From Chryseolinea serpens (GTDB taxonomy: Bacteria; Bacteroidota; Bacteroidia; Cytophagales; Cyclobacteriaceae): a DNA stretch of 64,000 nucleotides. The notes beneath the pieces are model-generated. The model had not been told where the DNA came from. It made no database searches and worked only from the letters and a program-made list of their open reading frames with translations. A program made the translations under genes and the position numbers. Where the stretch lies: assembly GCF_900129725.1 (NCBI RefSeq), contig NZ_FQWQ01000001.1, forward strand, positions 3,100,001 through 3,164,000, in the 5' to 3' direction. Below, piece after piece: positions 9,281-16,907 of the stretch (the first letter of the stretch is position 1; every line of letters begins with the position of its first letter).

Positions 9281-10407
9281 GCTTTAAAATAGGCTCTGAT
9301 GGTAGTGCTGATAAATTCCAGTTGGTCGCCGGGCATCTCCGTATGGATGGGCAGTGAGATCACCGTCTTTGAAAGTTTTTCCGTAATGGGAAATGACCCG
9401 GGCCCGAATTCCGGTTGCCGGTACGCCTTCTGCAGGTGAAGCGGAACGGGATAGTAGATCATCGTGGGTATACCCTTCTCTTCCAGGTACTTCTTGAATT
9501 GATCGCGATCGCCCTCCAGTATCTGCAACGTATATTGGTGAAAAACGTGTGTTGAGTTTCCAACACGCGCTGGCGTTCTCAAAGCTGGCACACCGGAAAG
9601 CTTGGCATCGTAGTAGCGGGCGACGTCGTTGCGCAGCGATTCATATTCGCGGAGGTATTTCAGCTTCACCTTCAACACGGCAGCTTGCAGCGTGTCCAGG
9701 CGACTGTTGACGCCGACAAGTTCGTGATGATATTTTATTTTTTGGCCGTGGTTGGCGATCATCCTGATCTTCTCTGCCAGGACGTCGTCGGAAGTAAAAA
9801 TTGCGCCACCGTCGCCAAAGCAACCCAGGTTTTTTGTGGGGAAGAACGACGTGGTGCCGATGGTGCCCATGGTGCCGGCCTTTTTAGTGATGCCGTTTTT
9901 AAATGTGTAGACAGCACCTAATGCCTGGGCTGCATCTTCAATCACGGACAGGCCCTCTCTGGCAGCAAGCTCCAGCAACGGTTGCATGTCGGCACACTGG
10001 CCGTACAGGTGAACGGGCACGATCGCGATCGTGCGCGAAGTGATCCTTTGCTGCACTTGCACGACATTGATATTGAACGCGTGCTCATCGACGTCCACAA
10101 AGACGGGCTTCAATCCCAAAAGGGCCAGCACTTCGGCTGTGGCCACATAGGTATGCACGGGCAGTATCACTTCGTCGCCGGGTTTTGCATCCAACGCCAT
10201 GAGGGCGATCTGAAGCGCGTCTGTTCCATTGGCGCAGGGAATCACGTTCACGCCGCCCAGGTAGTTGGAGAGCGACGCGGCAAATTCGGCAACTTCTGGT
10301 CCCTGGATAAAAGCGGTAGTGTGCAGCACATGTTGCATAGCTTCGTCGATCTCCGCTTTGATGCGGAGGTACTGCGTATGCAGGTCAACCATCTTTATCT
10401 GTCCCAT
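9277..10407 (-). CDS. wbpE: PLP-dependent sugar aminotransferase, WbpE-like (DegT/DnrJ/EryC1)
   Basis: A 376-residue fold-type I aminotransferase. The PLP-binding lysine is in [15 protein letters not shown] (Lys near 192 from the chosen start), and the substrate loop is HLYGQCADM near 133. It would transaminate the 3-keto sugar made by the WbpB homologue, normally with glutamate. I place the start at the ATG giving [13 protein letters not shown], because that matches the family; an upstream ATG adds 25 residues that extend into the galE end region. It precedes wbpD with an ATGA overlap. Confidence 0.88.
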   Translation of the reverse strand: MGQIKMVDLHTQYLRIKAEIDEAMQHVLHTTAFIQGPEVAEFAASLSNYLGGVNVIPCANGTDALQIALMALDAKPGDEVILPVHTYVATAEVLALLGLKPVFVDVDEHAFNINVVQVQQRITSRTIAIVPVHLYGQCADMQPLLELAAREGLSVIEDAAQALGAVYTFKNGITKKAGTMGTIGTTSFFPTKNLGCFGDGGAIFTSDDVLAEKIRMIANHGQKIKYHHELVGVNSRLDTLQAAVLKVKLKYLREYESLRNDVARYYDAKLSGVPALRTPARVGNSTHVFHQYTLQILEGDRDQFKKYLEEKGIPTMIYYPVPLHLQKAYRQPEFGPGSFPITEKLSKTVISLPIHTEMPGDQLEFISTTIRAYFKA

Positions 10408-10441
10408 AAACCCTCGCTTGTCGAATTTGGTTAGGCTGTGA

Positions 10442-11470
10442 TCACTGAATATTTCGTACTTTCTTCTCCCATCGCCACGCATCGCGAAGCGAATCCTCTA
10501 CCGAATATTTTGTCTTCCATTGCAGCGCCGCATTCACCTTTGACGGATCGGCATACACTTTTTCTACATCGCCTGGTCGACGGGGACCGATGACGTAGTT
10601 GAGTTTCGCGCCGGTCACCTTGACAAACTTGTCTAAAAGCTGCAGCACAGAGACACCGATTCCGGTCCCCACGTTGAAAGCCTCCACAAGTTTTTTTTCA
10701 GGGCGCTTCGCCAGGTACTCCATCGCCTTCACGTGAGCAATGGCCAGATCCACAACATGAATAAAATCCCGGAGGCAGGAGCCGTCGGGGGTATCATAGT
10801 CATTGCCAAAGACGGTAAGCTTTTCACGAACGCCGGCGGCGGTTTGCGTGATGTAGGGAACAAGGTTGTTGGGAGCTCCTACGGGCAGCTCACCCATTTC
10901 CGCGGTGGGATGCGCACCGATGGGATTGAAGTACCGCAGCGAAACCACCCGGTAGCCATTGAGGTGTGCATCTTCCAGGATGCGCTCGCACATCTGCTTC
11001 GTGGCACCATAGGGTGACTCGGCCCGCTTGAATGGCGCCGATTCATCGACGGGTATATGATCGGGTTGGCCGTAGACCGTGCAAGAAGATGAGAAAATAA
11101 GATCGGTGACACCGTTTTCTTTCATGACATCCAGAACGGTGACCAGCGAATCGATATTGTTTTGATAGTACATCAAGGGCTTCTCCACCGACTCGCCCAC
11201 CGATTTGTAGGCCGCAAAATGCAACACGCTGGAGAACGGACCTGCCGTTTTAAAAACGCCGGTCACAAATTCCTTGTTGCAGCAGTCGCCCTTATGAAAA
11301 TCCACTTTCCTTCCCGTGATTTTCTCGATGCCTGCTAATAAGGTGCGATCGCTTTTAGAAAGATCATCGATAATTACGGGGTCGTAGCCGGCATTTATCA
11401 GTTCCACTACGGTATGAGCGCCAATGTAGCCTGCACCGCCGGTGACGAGGATTTTTTTTGTTAAAGCCAT
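10442..11470 (-). CDS. galE: UDP-glucose 4-epimerase
   Basis: A 342-residue extended SDR enzyme. The N-terminus has TGGAGYIGAHT (10-20, NAD binding), followed by FSSSCTVYG (catalytic Ser region near 126-134) and SPYGATKQMCE (Tyr-xxx-Lys near 150-160). The C-terminal FNVGTGIGVSVLQL and GPRRPGDVEKVYAD segments are typical of GalE. It interconverts UDP-glucose and UDP-galactose, or their N-acetyl forms, feeding the polysaccharide locus. The gene lies 8 bases after the dehydrogenase gene and 34 bases before wbpE. Substrate preference between hexoses and N-acetylhexosamines cannot be decided here. Confidence 0.92.
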   Translation of the reverse strand: MALTKKILVTGGAGYIGAHTVVELINAGYDPVIIDDLSKSDRTLLAGIEKITGRKVDFHKGDCCNKEFVTGVFKTAGPFSSVLHFAAYKSVGESVEKPLMYYQNNIDSLVTVLDVMKENGVTDLIFSSSCTVYGQPDHIPVDESAPFKRAESPYGATKQMCERILEDAHLNGYRVVSLRYFNPIGAHPTAEMGELPVGAPNNLVPYITQTAAGVREKLTVFGNDYDTPDGSCLRDFIHVVDLAIAHVKAMEYLAKRPEKKLVEAFNVGTGIGVSVLQLLDKFVKVTGAKLNYVIGPRRPGDVEKVYADPSKVNAALQWKTKYSVEDSLRDAWRWEKKVRNIQ

Positions 11471-11478
11471 AGTTTTTG

Positions 11479-12729
11479 TTAGAGTCGTGCTGTGATTTTA
11501 TTTCTATCCAAAGAACCTTTTACGTCGTATACTACCGTTTTCGCCGTGGTGAAGGCAGACCAGTCCAGCGTGCTGAAGTCCTGGTGATTCACGGCCAACA
11601 CGACGGCATGATATTTTTTCGTCAGGCCCGACACCAGTGGCACATTGTATTCGTGCATCACCTCTGCCCCATCCGCTTGAGGATCGAATATATCTACCGA
11701 TGTGCCGAAGCTTTGCAATTCTCTTACCACATCGATCACCTTACTGTTCCGGATGTCAGGACAATTTTCTTTGAAGGTGATACCCAGCACCAGCACGTTG
11801 GCGCCGTGAATGGGCAGTTCGTTCTTCGCCATCAGTTTGATGATGGTGTTGGCGACGTACACGCTCATGTTGTCGTTGATCCGTCTTCCCGACAAGATCA
11901 CCTCCGGATGGTAGCCGAGGCTTTCAGCCTTATGGGTCAGGTAGTAAGGATCCACGCCAATGCAATGACCACCCACCAGTCCCGGTTTGAAAGGAAGGAA
12001 ATTCCATTTTGTACCGGCGGCTTCCAACACTTCGTGCGTGTCGATGCCTACACGATCAAAGATGAGTGCCAGCTCGTTCACAAAAGCGATGTTGAGGTCA
12101 CGTTGCGAATTTTCGATGACCTTCGCAGCTTCGGCCACTTTCAGCGACGAGGCCTTGTGTGTGCCGGCCGTGATGATCTTCCGGTAAAGCTGGTCTACTT
12201 TCTCGGCAATTTCAGGCGTGCTGCCACTGGTAACTTTTTTGATGGTGGTGACGCGGTGCAGTTTGTCGCCGGGGTTGATGCGCTCGGGTGAATAGCCGCA
12301 GAAGAAATCCACGTTAAATTTCAGCCCGCTCACACGCTCCAGGATGGGCACACAAATTTCTTCTGTGCATCCCGGGTAAACCGTCGATTCATAGATGACA
12401 ATATCCCCCTTCTTCAATACGCTTCCCACGGTTTTGCTTGCCCCTTCCAGCGGACGGAGGTCAGGCTTCTTGAATTCGTCGATCGGTGTGGGGACGGTGA
12501 CGATAAAATAATTAACGTCCTTCAACGCCGCGGTGTCGAAAGCATATTGCAGATGGGTGGACGCTTTCAATTCGTCACCATCCACTTCCTTTGTGCGATC
12601 GTAGCCGCGCTTCAACTCTTCGATACGTTCTTTGTTGATATCGAATCCTACCACAGGCAGAATCTTTCCGAACTCCACGGCTAGGGGCAGACCAACGTAC
12701 CCCAGCCCTACTATGCTAATTTTTTCCAC
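11479..12729 (-). CDS. Nucleotide-sugar 6-dehydrogenase, TviB/WbpO-type
   Basis: A 416-residue UDP-sugar dehydrogenase with the N-terminal NAD loop GLGYVGLPLA (8-17), the family segment YSPERINPGDKLH and the active-site cysteine in GGHCIGVDPYYL (near 263). The wording of these segments fits the Vi-antigen type that oxidises UDP-GlcNAc or UDP-GalNAc at C6 more than classic UDP-glucose dehydrogenase. In that role it would provide the uronic acid used by WbpB, WbpE and WbpD downstream. It sits 17 bases after the epimerase gene. Which N-acetylhexosamine it prefers is open. Confidence 0.87.
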   Translation of the reverse strand: MEKISIVGLGYVGLPLAVEFGKILPVVGFDINKERIEELKRGYDRTKEVDGDELKASTHLQYAFDTAALKDVNYFIVTVPTPIDEFKKPDLRPLEGASKTVGSVLKKGDIVIYESTVYPGCTEEICVPILERVSGLKFNVDFFCGYSPERINPGDKLHRVTTIKKVTSGSTPEIAEKVDQLYRKIITAGTHKASSLKVAEAAKVIENSQRDLNIAFVNELALIFDRVGIDTHEVLEAAGTKWNFLPFKPGLVGGHCIGVDPYYLTHKAESLGYHPEVILSGRRINDNMSVYVANTIIKLMAKNELPIHGANVLVLGITFKENCPDIRNSKVIDVVRELQSFGTSVDIFDPQADGAEVMHEYNVPLVSGLTKKYHAVVLAVNHQDFSTLDWSAFTTAKTVVYDVKGSLDRNKITARL

Positions 12730-12746
12730 GAGCCTACGTTTTTGTT

Positions 12747-13766
12747 TTAGTGTTTATAATAGGATGTATACCAAGCAATGAATTTTCCAATACCCTCGTC
12801 AATCGGCGTGGCCGGTTTGAAGTCGACCTCGCGCATCAGGTCTTCCACATCGGCATACGTTTCAGGCACGTCGCCCTCCTGGAGTGGCATCATGTTCTTT
12901 ATGGCCTTCTTGCCCAGCTTTTCCTCGATCACCTCGATGAATCGCATCAGCTCTACCGGCTGATTGTTGCCGATGTTAAAGATGTGATAAGGCGCAAAAC
13001 TTGTCGCAGGATCGGGCGTCATTCCGTTCCATTGCGTGTTGGGGCGCGCGGGCTTCGGCACCAGGCGCGAAATACTCTCCACGATATCGTCTACATAGGT
13101 GAAGTCGCGCTTCATCTTGCCATGGTTGTAAACATCGATGGGCTTGCCCTCGAGAATGGCCTTTGTAAAAAGGAACAAGGCCATATCGGGGCGGCCATAG
13201 GGGCCATATACGGTGAAGAAGCGCAACCCTGTTGTCGGCAGATTATACAAGGCCGAGTAGGTGTGCGCCATCAGTTCGTTCGATTTTTTCGAGGCTGCAT
13301 AGAGCGAGATCGGGTGGTCTACATTATGATGCACCGAAAAAGGCATCTTTTTATTCGCACCATACACCGAGCTGGATGACGCGTAGACCAAATGCTTTAT
13401 CTTATGATGGCGGCAAGCTTCCAGGACGTTCAGAAACCCGTGCAGGTTGCTTTCCAGGTAGGCATGCGGATTGGTGAGCGAATAGCGCACGCCGGCCTGC
13501 GCGGCAAGGTTCACGACATAATCAAAACGCTCCTGTTTAAAAAGGCTGTCGAGCGACGGATAATCCACCAGGTTGATCTGGTGGAACGTGAAGCCCGGAA
13601 GGGTCTTGAGAATGTCCAAACGCGACTTTTTGAGATTTACATCGTAATAGTCGTTAAGATTATCGAGGCCTGCCACCCTGAATCCCAAGGCGGTGAGCTT
13701 TTGTGTGAGATGGAACCCGATGAAGCCGGCCGCTCCGGTGACTAGAACCGTTGAGTTTGAATGCAT
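12747..13766 (-). CDS. NAD-dependent UDP-glucuronate 4-epimerase-type enzyme
   Basis: A 339-residue extended SDR with [11 protein letters not shown] (10-20), ASSSSVYG (near 128-135) and YAASKKSNE (Tyr-xxx-Lys near 151-159). The segment [17 protein letters not shown] after the first beta unit is the hallmark of UDP-glucuronate 4-epimerases such as CapI/LspL. It would make the galacto form of a uronic acid. It is the first gene of the minus-strand polysaccharide operon, with a promoter-like TAATTTTG 22 bases upstream, and shares a 90-base divergent region with the wzz-like gene. Confidence 0.88.
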   Translation of the reverse strand: MHSNSTVLVTGAAGFIGFHLTQKLTALGFRVAGLDNLNDYYDVNLKKSRLDILKTLPGFTFHQINLVDYPSLDSLFKQERFDYVVNLAAQAGVRYSLTNPHAYLESNLHGFLNVLEACRHHKIKHLVYASSSSVYGANKKMPFSVHHNVDHPISLYAASKKSNELMAHTYSALYNLPTTGLRFFTVYGPYGRPDMALFLFTKAILEGKPIDVYNHGKMKRDFTYVDDIVESISRLVPKPARPNTQWNGMTPDPATSFAPYHIFNIGNNQPVELMRFIEVIEEKLGKKAIKNMMPLQEGDVPETYADVEDLMREVDFKPATPIDEGIGKFIAWYTSYYKH

Positions 13767-13779
13767 GAATGACTGCTGA

Positions 13780-13809
13780 ATTAGGGGGCAAAATTAACAG
13801 ATTAGGGGG
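13780..13809. repeat. Direct repeat ATTAGGGGG, two copies 21 bases apart
   Basis: Two identical 9-base copies start at 13780 and 13801, in the 90-base region between the divergent epimerase and wzz-like genes. The spacing equals two helical turns, which would place both copies on one face of the DNA. The copies flank a minus-strand TAATTTTG element. This is seen directly; a role as operator for a regulator of the polysaccharide operon is inference. Confidence 0.5.
13789..13796 (-). promoter_or_regulatory. Putative -7 element TAATTTTG for the polysaccharide operon
   Basis: Reading the minus strand, TAATTTTG matches the Bacteroidota consensus TAnnTTTG in full and lies 22 bases before the epimerase start codon. 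No clear -33 TTG was found at the expected distance, so the call rests on the -7 box and the position. Confidence 0.4.
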
Positions 13810-13856
13810 AATTTGTAATATTTTCTAATTTTCCAGGAATTTAACCGCGTCCAAGA

Positions 13857-14711
13857 ATGACCACCGCCTCAAACCATGAAATTGATTTGTTAGAACTGCT
13901 TTTAAAGGGGGTAAGGATCATTCGGGATAACTTTTGGCTTATCCTTGCATTCTTTATCGTCGGCAGCGCCCTGGGATCTGCCTATTATTATTCTTCCACA
14001 AAGGTGTACGAGAGCAGTATGGTCATCAGTTCCGAGATCCTGACCGAGTCGTACAGCAAACAATTGGTGGCCAGCCTTAACCGATTCAGACAGGAAGACA
14101 ATTTTCATGCTTTAGCCCAGCAGTTGAACATTTCTGAAGCCGTTGCCGAGGAGATAGCCCTCCTCACCATCAAAAGTCCATACTCCAATGAAGATGAAGT
14201 GGGCAAAGAAAATGATCGCAAATATCTTCTCGTCACGGTGGAAGTCTACAGCCTCGATATCCTGGACGAACTTCAGAAAAGCCTCATCAATTACTTTGAA
14301 AACAACGACTATGTTAAAATAAGGGTAGCGCAAAAGAAGAGCGATTATCGCCAACTCATCGACCGGTCGGAGCAGGAAATTAAAGATCTCGAAGAACTCA
14401 AGACAAAAATTAATAACGGTCAGTTGTTTCAGAATGCAAAAGGTAGCATTGTCTTTGACTTAACCCAGATCAGTACAAAAATTTTGGAGATCTCTAAGCA
14501 AAAACTCGAGCTGCAAGACGAATTGGAGCTTGTAAACAGCGTTCATGTAATCGATGGCTTCAAAAGATTTGAAACGCCGATCAGGCCCAAACTCAACCTA
14601 AACCTTATTGCCGGCTCGTTTGTGGGCATCGCCTTTGTAGGTTTGCTTTTGGCCTTCAAGTCCGTCCGTAAGCTCCTCCGCATGGAAGAAGAATCACGCA
14701 AAGCCGCATGA
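13857..14711 (+). CDS. Wzz-like polysaccharide chain-length determinant protein
   Basis: A 284-residue inner-membrane protein with one helix near 24-45 (FWLILAFFIVGSALGSAYYY), a long charged and partly coiled-coil periplasmic section, and a second helix near 249-270. RPKLNLNLIAGSF, leading into the second helix, resembles the proline-rich motif of Wzz proteins. It would act as polysaccharide co-polymerase for the divergent locus. It lacks a C-terminal tyrosine kinase domain. The stop overlaps the ccmB start as ATGA, an unexpected link to cytochrome c maturation. Family fairly sure; target polysaccharide inferred from position. Confidence 0.78.
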   Translation: MTTASNHEIDLLELLLKGVRIIRDNFWLILAFFIVGSALGSAYYYSSTKVYESSMVISSEILTESYSKQLVASLNRFRQEDNFHALAQQLNISEAVAEEIALLTIKSPYSNEDEVGKENDRKYLLVTVEVYSLDILDELQKSLINYFENNDYVKIRVAQKKSDYRQLIDRSEQEIKDLEELKTKINNGQLFQNAKGSIVFDLTQISTKILEISKQKLELQDELELVNSVHVIDGFKRFETPIRPKLNLNLIAGSFVGIAFVGLLLAFKSVRKLLRMEEESRKAA

Positions 14712-15364
14712 TCCTCCACCTCATCCATAAAGAACTCACGCTTGAGCTCCGGCGCAAAGCCGTGATCTCGGGCATCGGCGTTTACCTGTTCAGCCTCATC
14801 TTCATTTGCTACCTCACGTTCAGCCTACGCCAGAATTCCATCAACGAAGCTACCTGGTCGGCCCTGTTCTGGCTGGCCATTTTGTTTTCGGTGGTCAATA
14901 GCGTGGCCAAGAGCTTTATCGGGGAAAAAAAAGGCTCCTTCATTTACTATTATGCCGTTGCCAGCCCGCAGGCCATCATTCTGTCCAAGATCCTGTATAA
15001 CACCTTGCTGTGTCTCCTTTTGTCGCTGGCCGGCTATGCCCTGTTCTCCCTGTTCATCGGCAACCCCATCCAGGACCACGCGCTTTTTCTGCTCACCCTT
15101 TTGCTTACCTCGTTCGGATTTTCGGCGGCGCTGAGCCTCATTTCCGGCATCGCCTCCAAAGCCAACAACAGCAACATCCTGATGGCCGTGCTCAGCTTCC
15201 CCGTGATCCTGGCGTTGCTCCTGATGGCCATCAAGATCACCAAAAACGTGCTCGACGGCCTGGACCGATCCGTTAGCATAGACGAATTGCTGAACCTGCT
15301 GGCAATAAATTGCATCCTGACGGGTCTGTCGTACATGCTCTTCCCGTATATTTGGCGCAGTTAA
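14708..15364 (+). CDS. ccmB: Haem exporter subunit CcmB
   Basis: A 218-residue protein with six hydrophobic segments and the CcmB N-terminus, a short amphipathic stretch with KELTLELRRK before helix 1. SFIGEKKGSFIYYYAVASP near 68-86 corresponds to the conserved cytoplasmic loop. CcmB is the membrane part of the CcmAB ATPase, which powers release of holo-CcmE from CcmC. No ccmA gene is present in the window. It heads a plus-strand set of ccm genes and overlaps the wzz-like gene by four bases. Confidence 0.88.
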   Translation: MILHLIHKELTLELRRKAVISGIGVYLFSLIFICYLTFSLRQNSINEATWSALFWLAILFSVVNSVAKSFIGEKKGSFIYYYAVASPQAIILSKILYNTLLCLLLSLAGYALFSLFIGNPIQDHALFLLTLLLTSFGFSAALSLISGIASKANNSNILMAVLSFPVILALLLMAIKITKNVLDGLDRSVSIDELLNLLAINCILTGLSYMLFPYIWRS

Positions 15365-15421
15365 GAAGGCGGGCAACCCATTTTTCAGAAATCCGTTTGC
15401 ACCCCTTGTTTTATCTCCTCC

Positions 15422-16099
15422 ATGAAGACCTGGCTAAAAATTCTTGCTATCGTTTTGCTTTTCTACGTTCACATCGGCGGCCTGCTCATGGATGTTCCAC
15501 GGCTCAACATCCTGAACGAGACCATTCGGGCCCTCTATTTCCACGTGCCCATGTGGTTTGGGATGGTGACGTTATTTCTCATTTCCGTGGTTTACTCCGT
15601 TCTATATTTGGTCAATCCCTCGGTTGCGCTTGATCGCAAAGCCGTGGAATTCGCCAATGTGGGCCTTGTTTTTGGCATTTTGGGCATGCTCACGGGCATG
15701 TTGTGGGCCAACTATGCCTGGGGTTCCTTCTGGCACGGCGATCCAAAACAAAACGGTGCCGCCATCGCCCTGCTGGTCTACCTGGCCTATTTCATCTTGC
15801 GCGGCTCGGTCGAAAATGAAGAGCAAAAGGCTCGCCTCAGCGCCGTCTATAACATTTTTGCCTTTGCGGCCATGATCCCGCTCATATTCATCATTCCCCG
15901 CCTCACCAGTTCGCTGCACCCCGGCAGCGGCGGCAACCCGGGTTTCAATATGTACGACCTCGACAACCGCATGCGCATGGTTTTCTACCCAGCGGTGATC
16001 GGCTGGATCCTCATCGGCATCTGGGTGACGACGCTGCGGGTGAGAATGCGGGGCATCGAAGATAAAATTCACGACTTAGAAGATGAAAAAACTCATTAG
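15422..16099 (+). CDS. ccmC: Haem-handling membrane protein CcmC
   Basis: A 225-residue protein with six membrane helices. It belongs to the haem-handling WWD family: the periplasmic loop reads WANYAWGSFWHGDPKQNG near 99-116, and candidate haem-ligand histidines are HVPMW near 41-45 and SLHPGSG near 160-166. The loop keeps WGxxW and the Asp but has His-Gly where the third Trp of the textbook motif is expected. CcmC loads haem onto CcmE. The 3' end overlaps the ccmD start by 17 bases, as is common for this pair. Confidence 0.88.
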   Translation: MKTWLKILAIVLLFYVHIGGLLMDVPRLNILNETIRALYFHVPMWFGMVTLFLISVVYSVLYLVNPSVALDRKAVEFANVGLVFGILGMLTGMLWANYAWGSFWHGDPKQNGAAIALLVYLAYFILRGSVENEEQKARLSAVYNIFAFAAMIPLIFIIPRLTSSLHPGSGGNPGFNMYDLDNRMRMVFYPAVIGWILIGIWVTTLRVRMRGIEDKIHDLEDEKTH

Positions 16100-16319
16100 C
16101 AGCCTCCTGGGCCTCATTTTGATGGCCCTCAGCCTTTCCGCAAACGCGCAAACCGACGTGCCCATGGCCGACGGCCTCCGCTCCGAAGGCAAGATCTATG
16201 TGGTGGTCGCCATTATCCTCATTGTGTTGGCCGGACTGATCACGTACCTCTTTTTGATGGATCGCAAAGTGAAAAAGCTGGAAGATCTTCTCGCTGACAA
16301 AAATCACTCAACCAAATAG
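16083..16319 (+). CDS. ccmD: CcmD-like small membrane protein
   Basis: A 78-residue protein with an N-terminal signal-like segment ending near ANAQ (about 22-25), one membrane helix near 41-60 and a basic C-terminal tail, DRKVKKLEDLL. That tail after a single helix is the CcmD hallmark; the additional N-terminal hydrophobic segment is unlike the enterobacterial protein and gives it either a cleaved signal or a second helix. CcmD stabilises CcmC-CcmE and CcmAB contacts. Assignment relies partly on position between ccmC and ccmE. Confidence 0.75.
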   Translation: MKKLISSLLGLILMALSLSANAQTDVPMADGLRSEGKIYVVVAIILIVLAGLITYLFLMDRKVKKLEDLLADKNHSTK

Positions 16320-16333
16320 GGCGGCCTCCGTAT

Positions 16334-16355
16334 TTCAGGTAAAAAATTACCTGAA
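16334..16355. repeat. Perfect inverted repeat TTCAGGTAA / TTACCTGAA ahead of ccmE
   Basis: Nine-base arms separated by AAAA lie in the 87-base gap between ccmD and ccmE, ending 18 bases before a TAATTTTG element. The symmetry and the position over the likely -33 region suggest a repressor or activator site. The alternative is a weak AT-rich hairpin at the end of the ccmBCD transcript. Confidence 0.45.
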
Positions 16356-16373
16356 TTTCTAGTCGTTTGTGGC

Positions 16374-16381
16374 TAATTTTG
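16374..16381 (+). promoter_or_regulatory. Putative -7 element TAATTTTG for ccmE-ccmF
   Basis: TAATTTTG is a full match to TAnnTTTG, 25 bases before the ccmE start. It would let ccmE and ccmF be transcribed separately from ccmBCD. No convincing -33 TTG is seen; the inverted repeat lies where that box should be. Confidence 0.4.
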
Positions 16382-16406
16382 CCCGGACTTTTGAAGGGAA
16401 CGCTTT

Positions 16407-16811
16407 ATGAAAAAATCACACATTCTCATCCTGGTGGTCATTGCCGTCGCAATCGGCATCATCGTTTCCACCTCCAACGACGCCAGCACCTACGTCGGCT
16501 TTGACGAGGCGCTCAGCCTGTCTACTTCCGGCAACAAAAAAGACATTCACGTGGTGGGCGAGCTGAAGAAGGATGACGAAGGCCATGTGATCGGCATCAC
16601 CGAAGGCGCCGACCGGGTGTCCTTTTCCTTTGTGATGATCGACGACACCGGCAAGGAACAGCGCGTGAACTACAACCAGCCCATGCCCGCCGATTTTCTG
16701 CGTTCCGAAAAAGTGGTGGTCATCGGCAGCTATCACGGCACGGATTTCAACGCCAGCAAGATCCTTCTCAAGTGTCCTTCCAAATACCAGGAGCAAAAGA
16801 TCAATGTTTGA
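16407..16811 (+). CDS. ccmE: Haem chaperone CcmE, CxxxY variant
   Basis: A 134-residue protein with an N-terminal membrane anchor (about 5-21) and the OB-fold pattern of CcmE: VVGELKKDDEGHVIG, VSFSFVMIDDTGKE, LRSEKVVVIGSYHG. The haem-attachment segment reads LLKCPSKYQE at about 120-129. Against E. coli LAKHDENY the covalent-haem histidine is a cysteine, while the tyrosine four residues on is kept. The CxxxY form is known from archaea and sulfate reducers whose Ccm systems lack CcmH and CcmG. It should carry haem from CcmC to CcmF in the periplasm. A candidate own promoter and an inverted repeat precede it. Confidence 0.85.
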   Translation: MKKSHILILVVIAVAIGIIVSTSNDASTYVGFDEALSLSTSGNKKDIHVVGELKKDDEGHVIGITEGADRVSFSFVMIDDTGKEQRVNYNQPMPADFLRSEKVVVIGSYHGTDFNASKILLKCPSKYQEQKINV

Positions 16812-16907
16812 TCGGCTCCAACTGCCGTCAGCTAGTGCCGGCCTCGCTCGCATCACACCCACACCCTTCATTTCGCGCCCTGCGGATCGTCCACTAAATC
16901 AGCCAGC

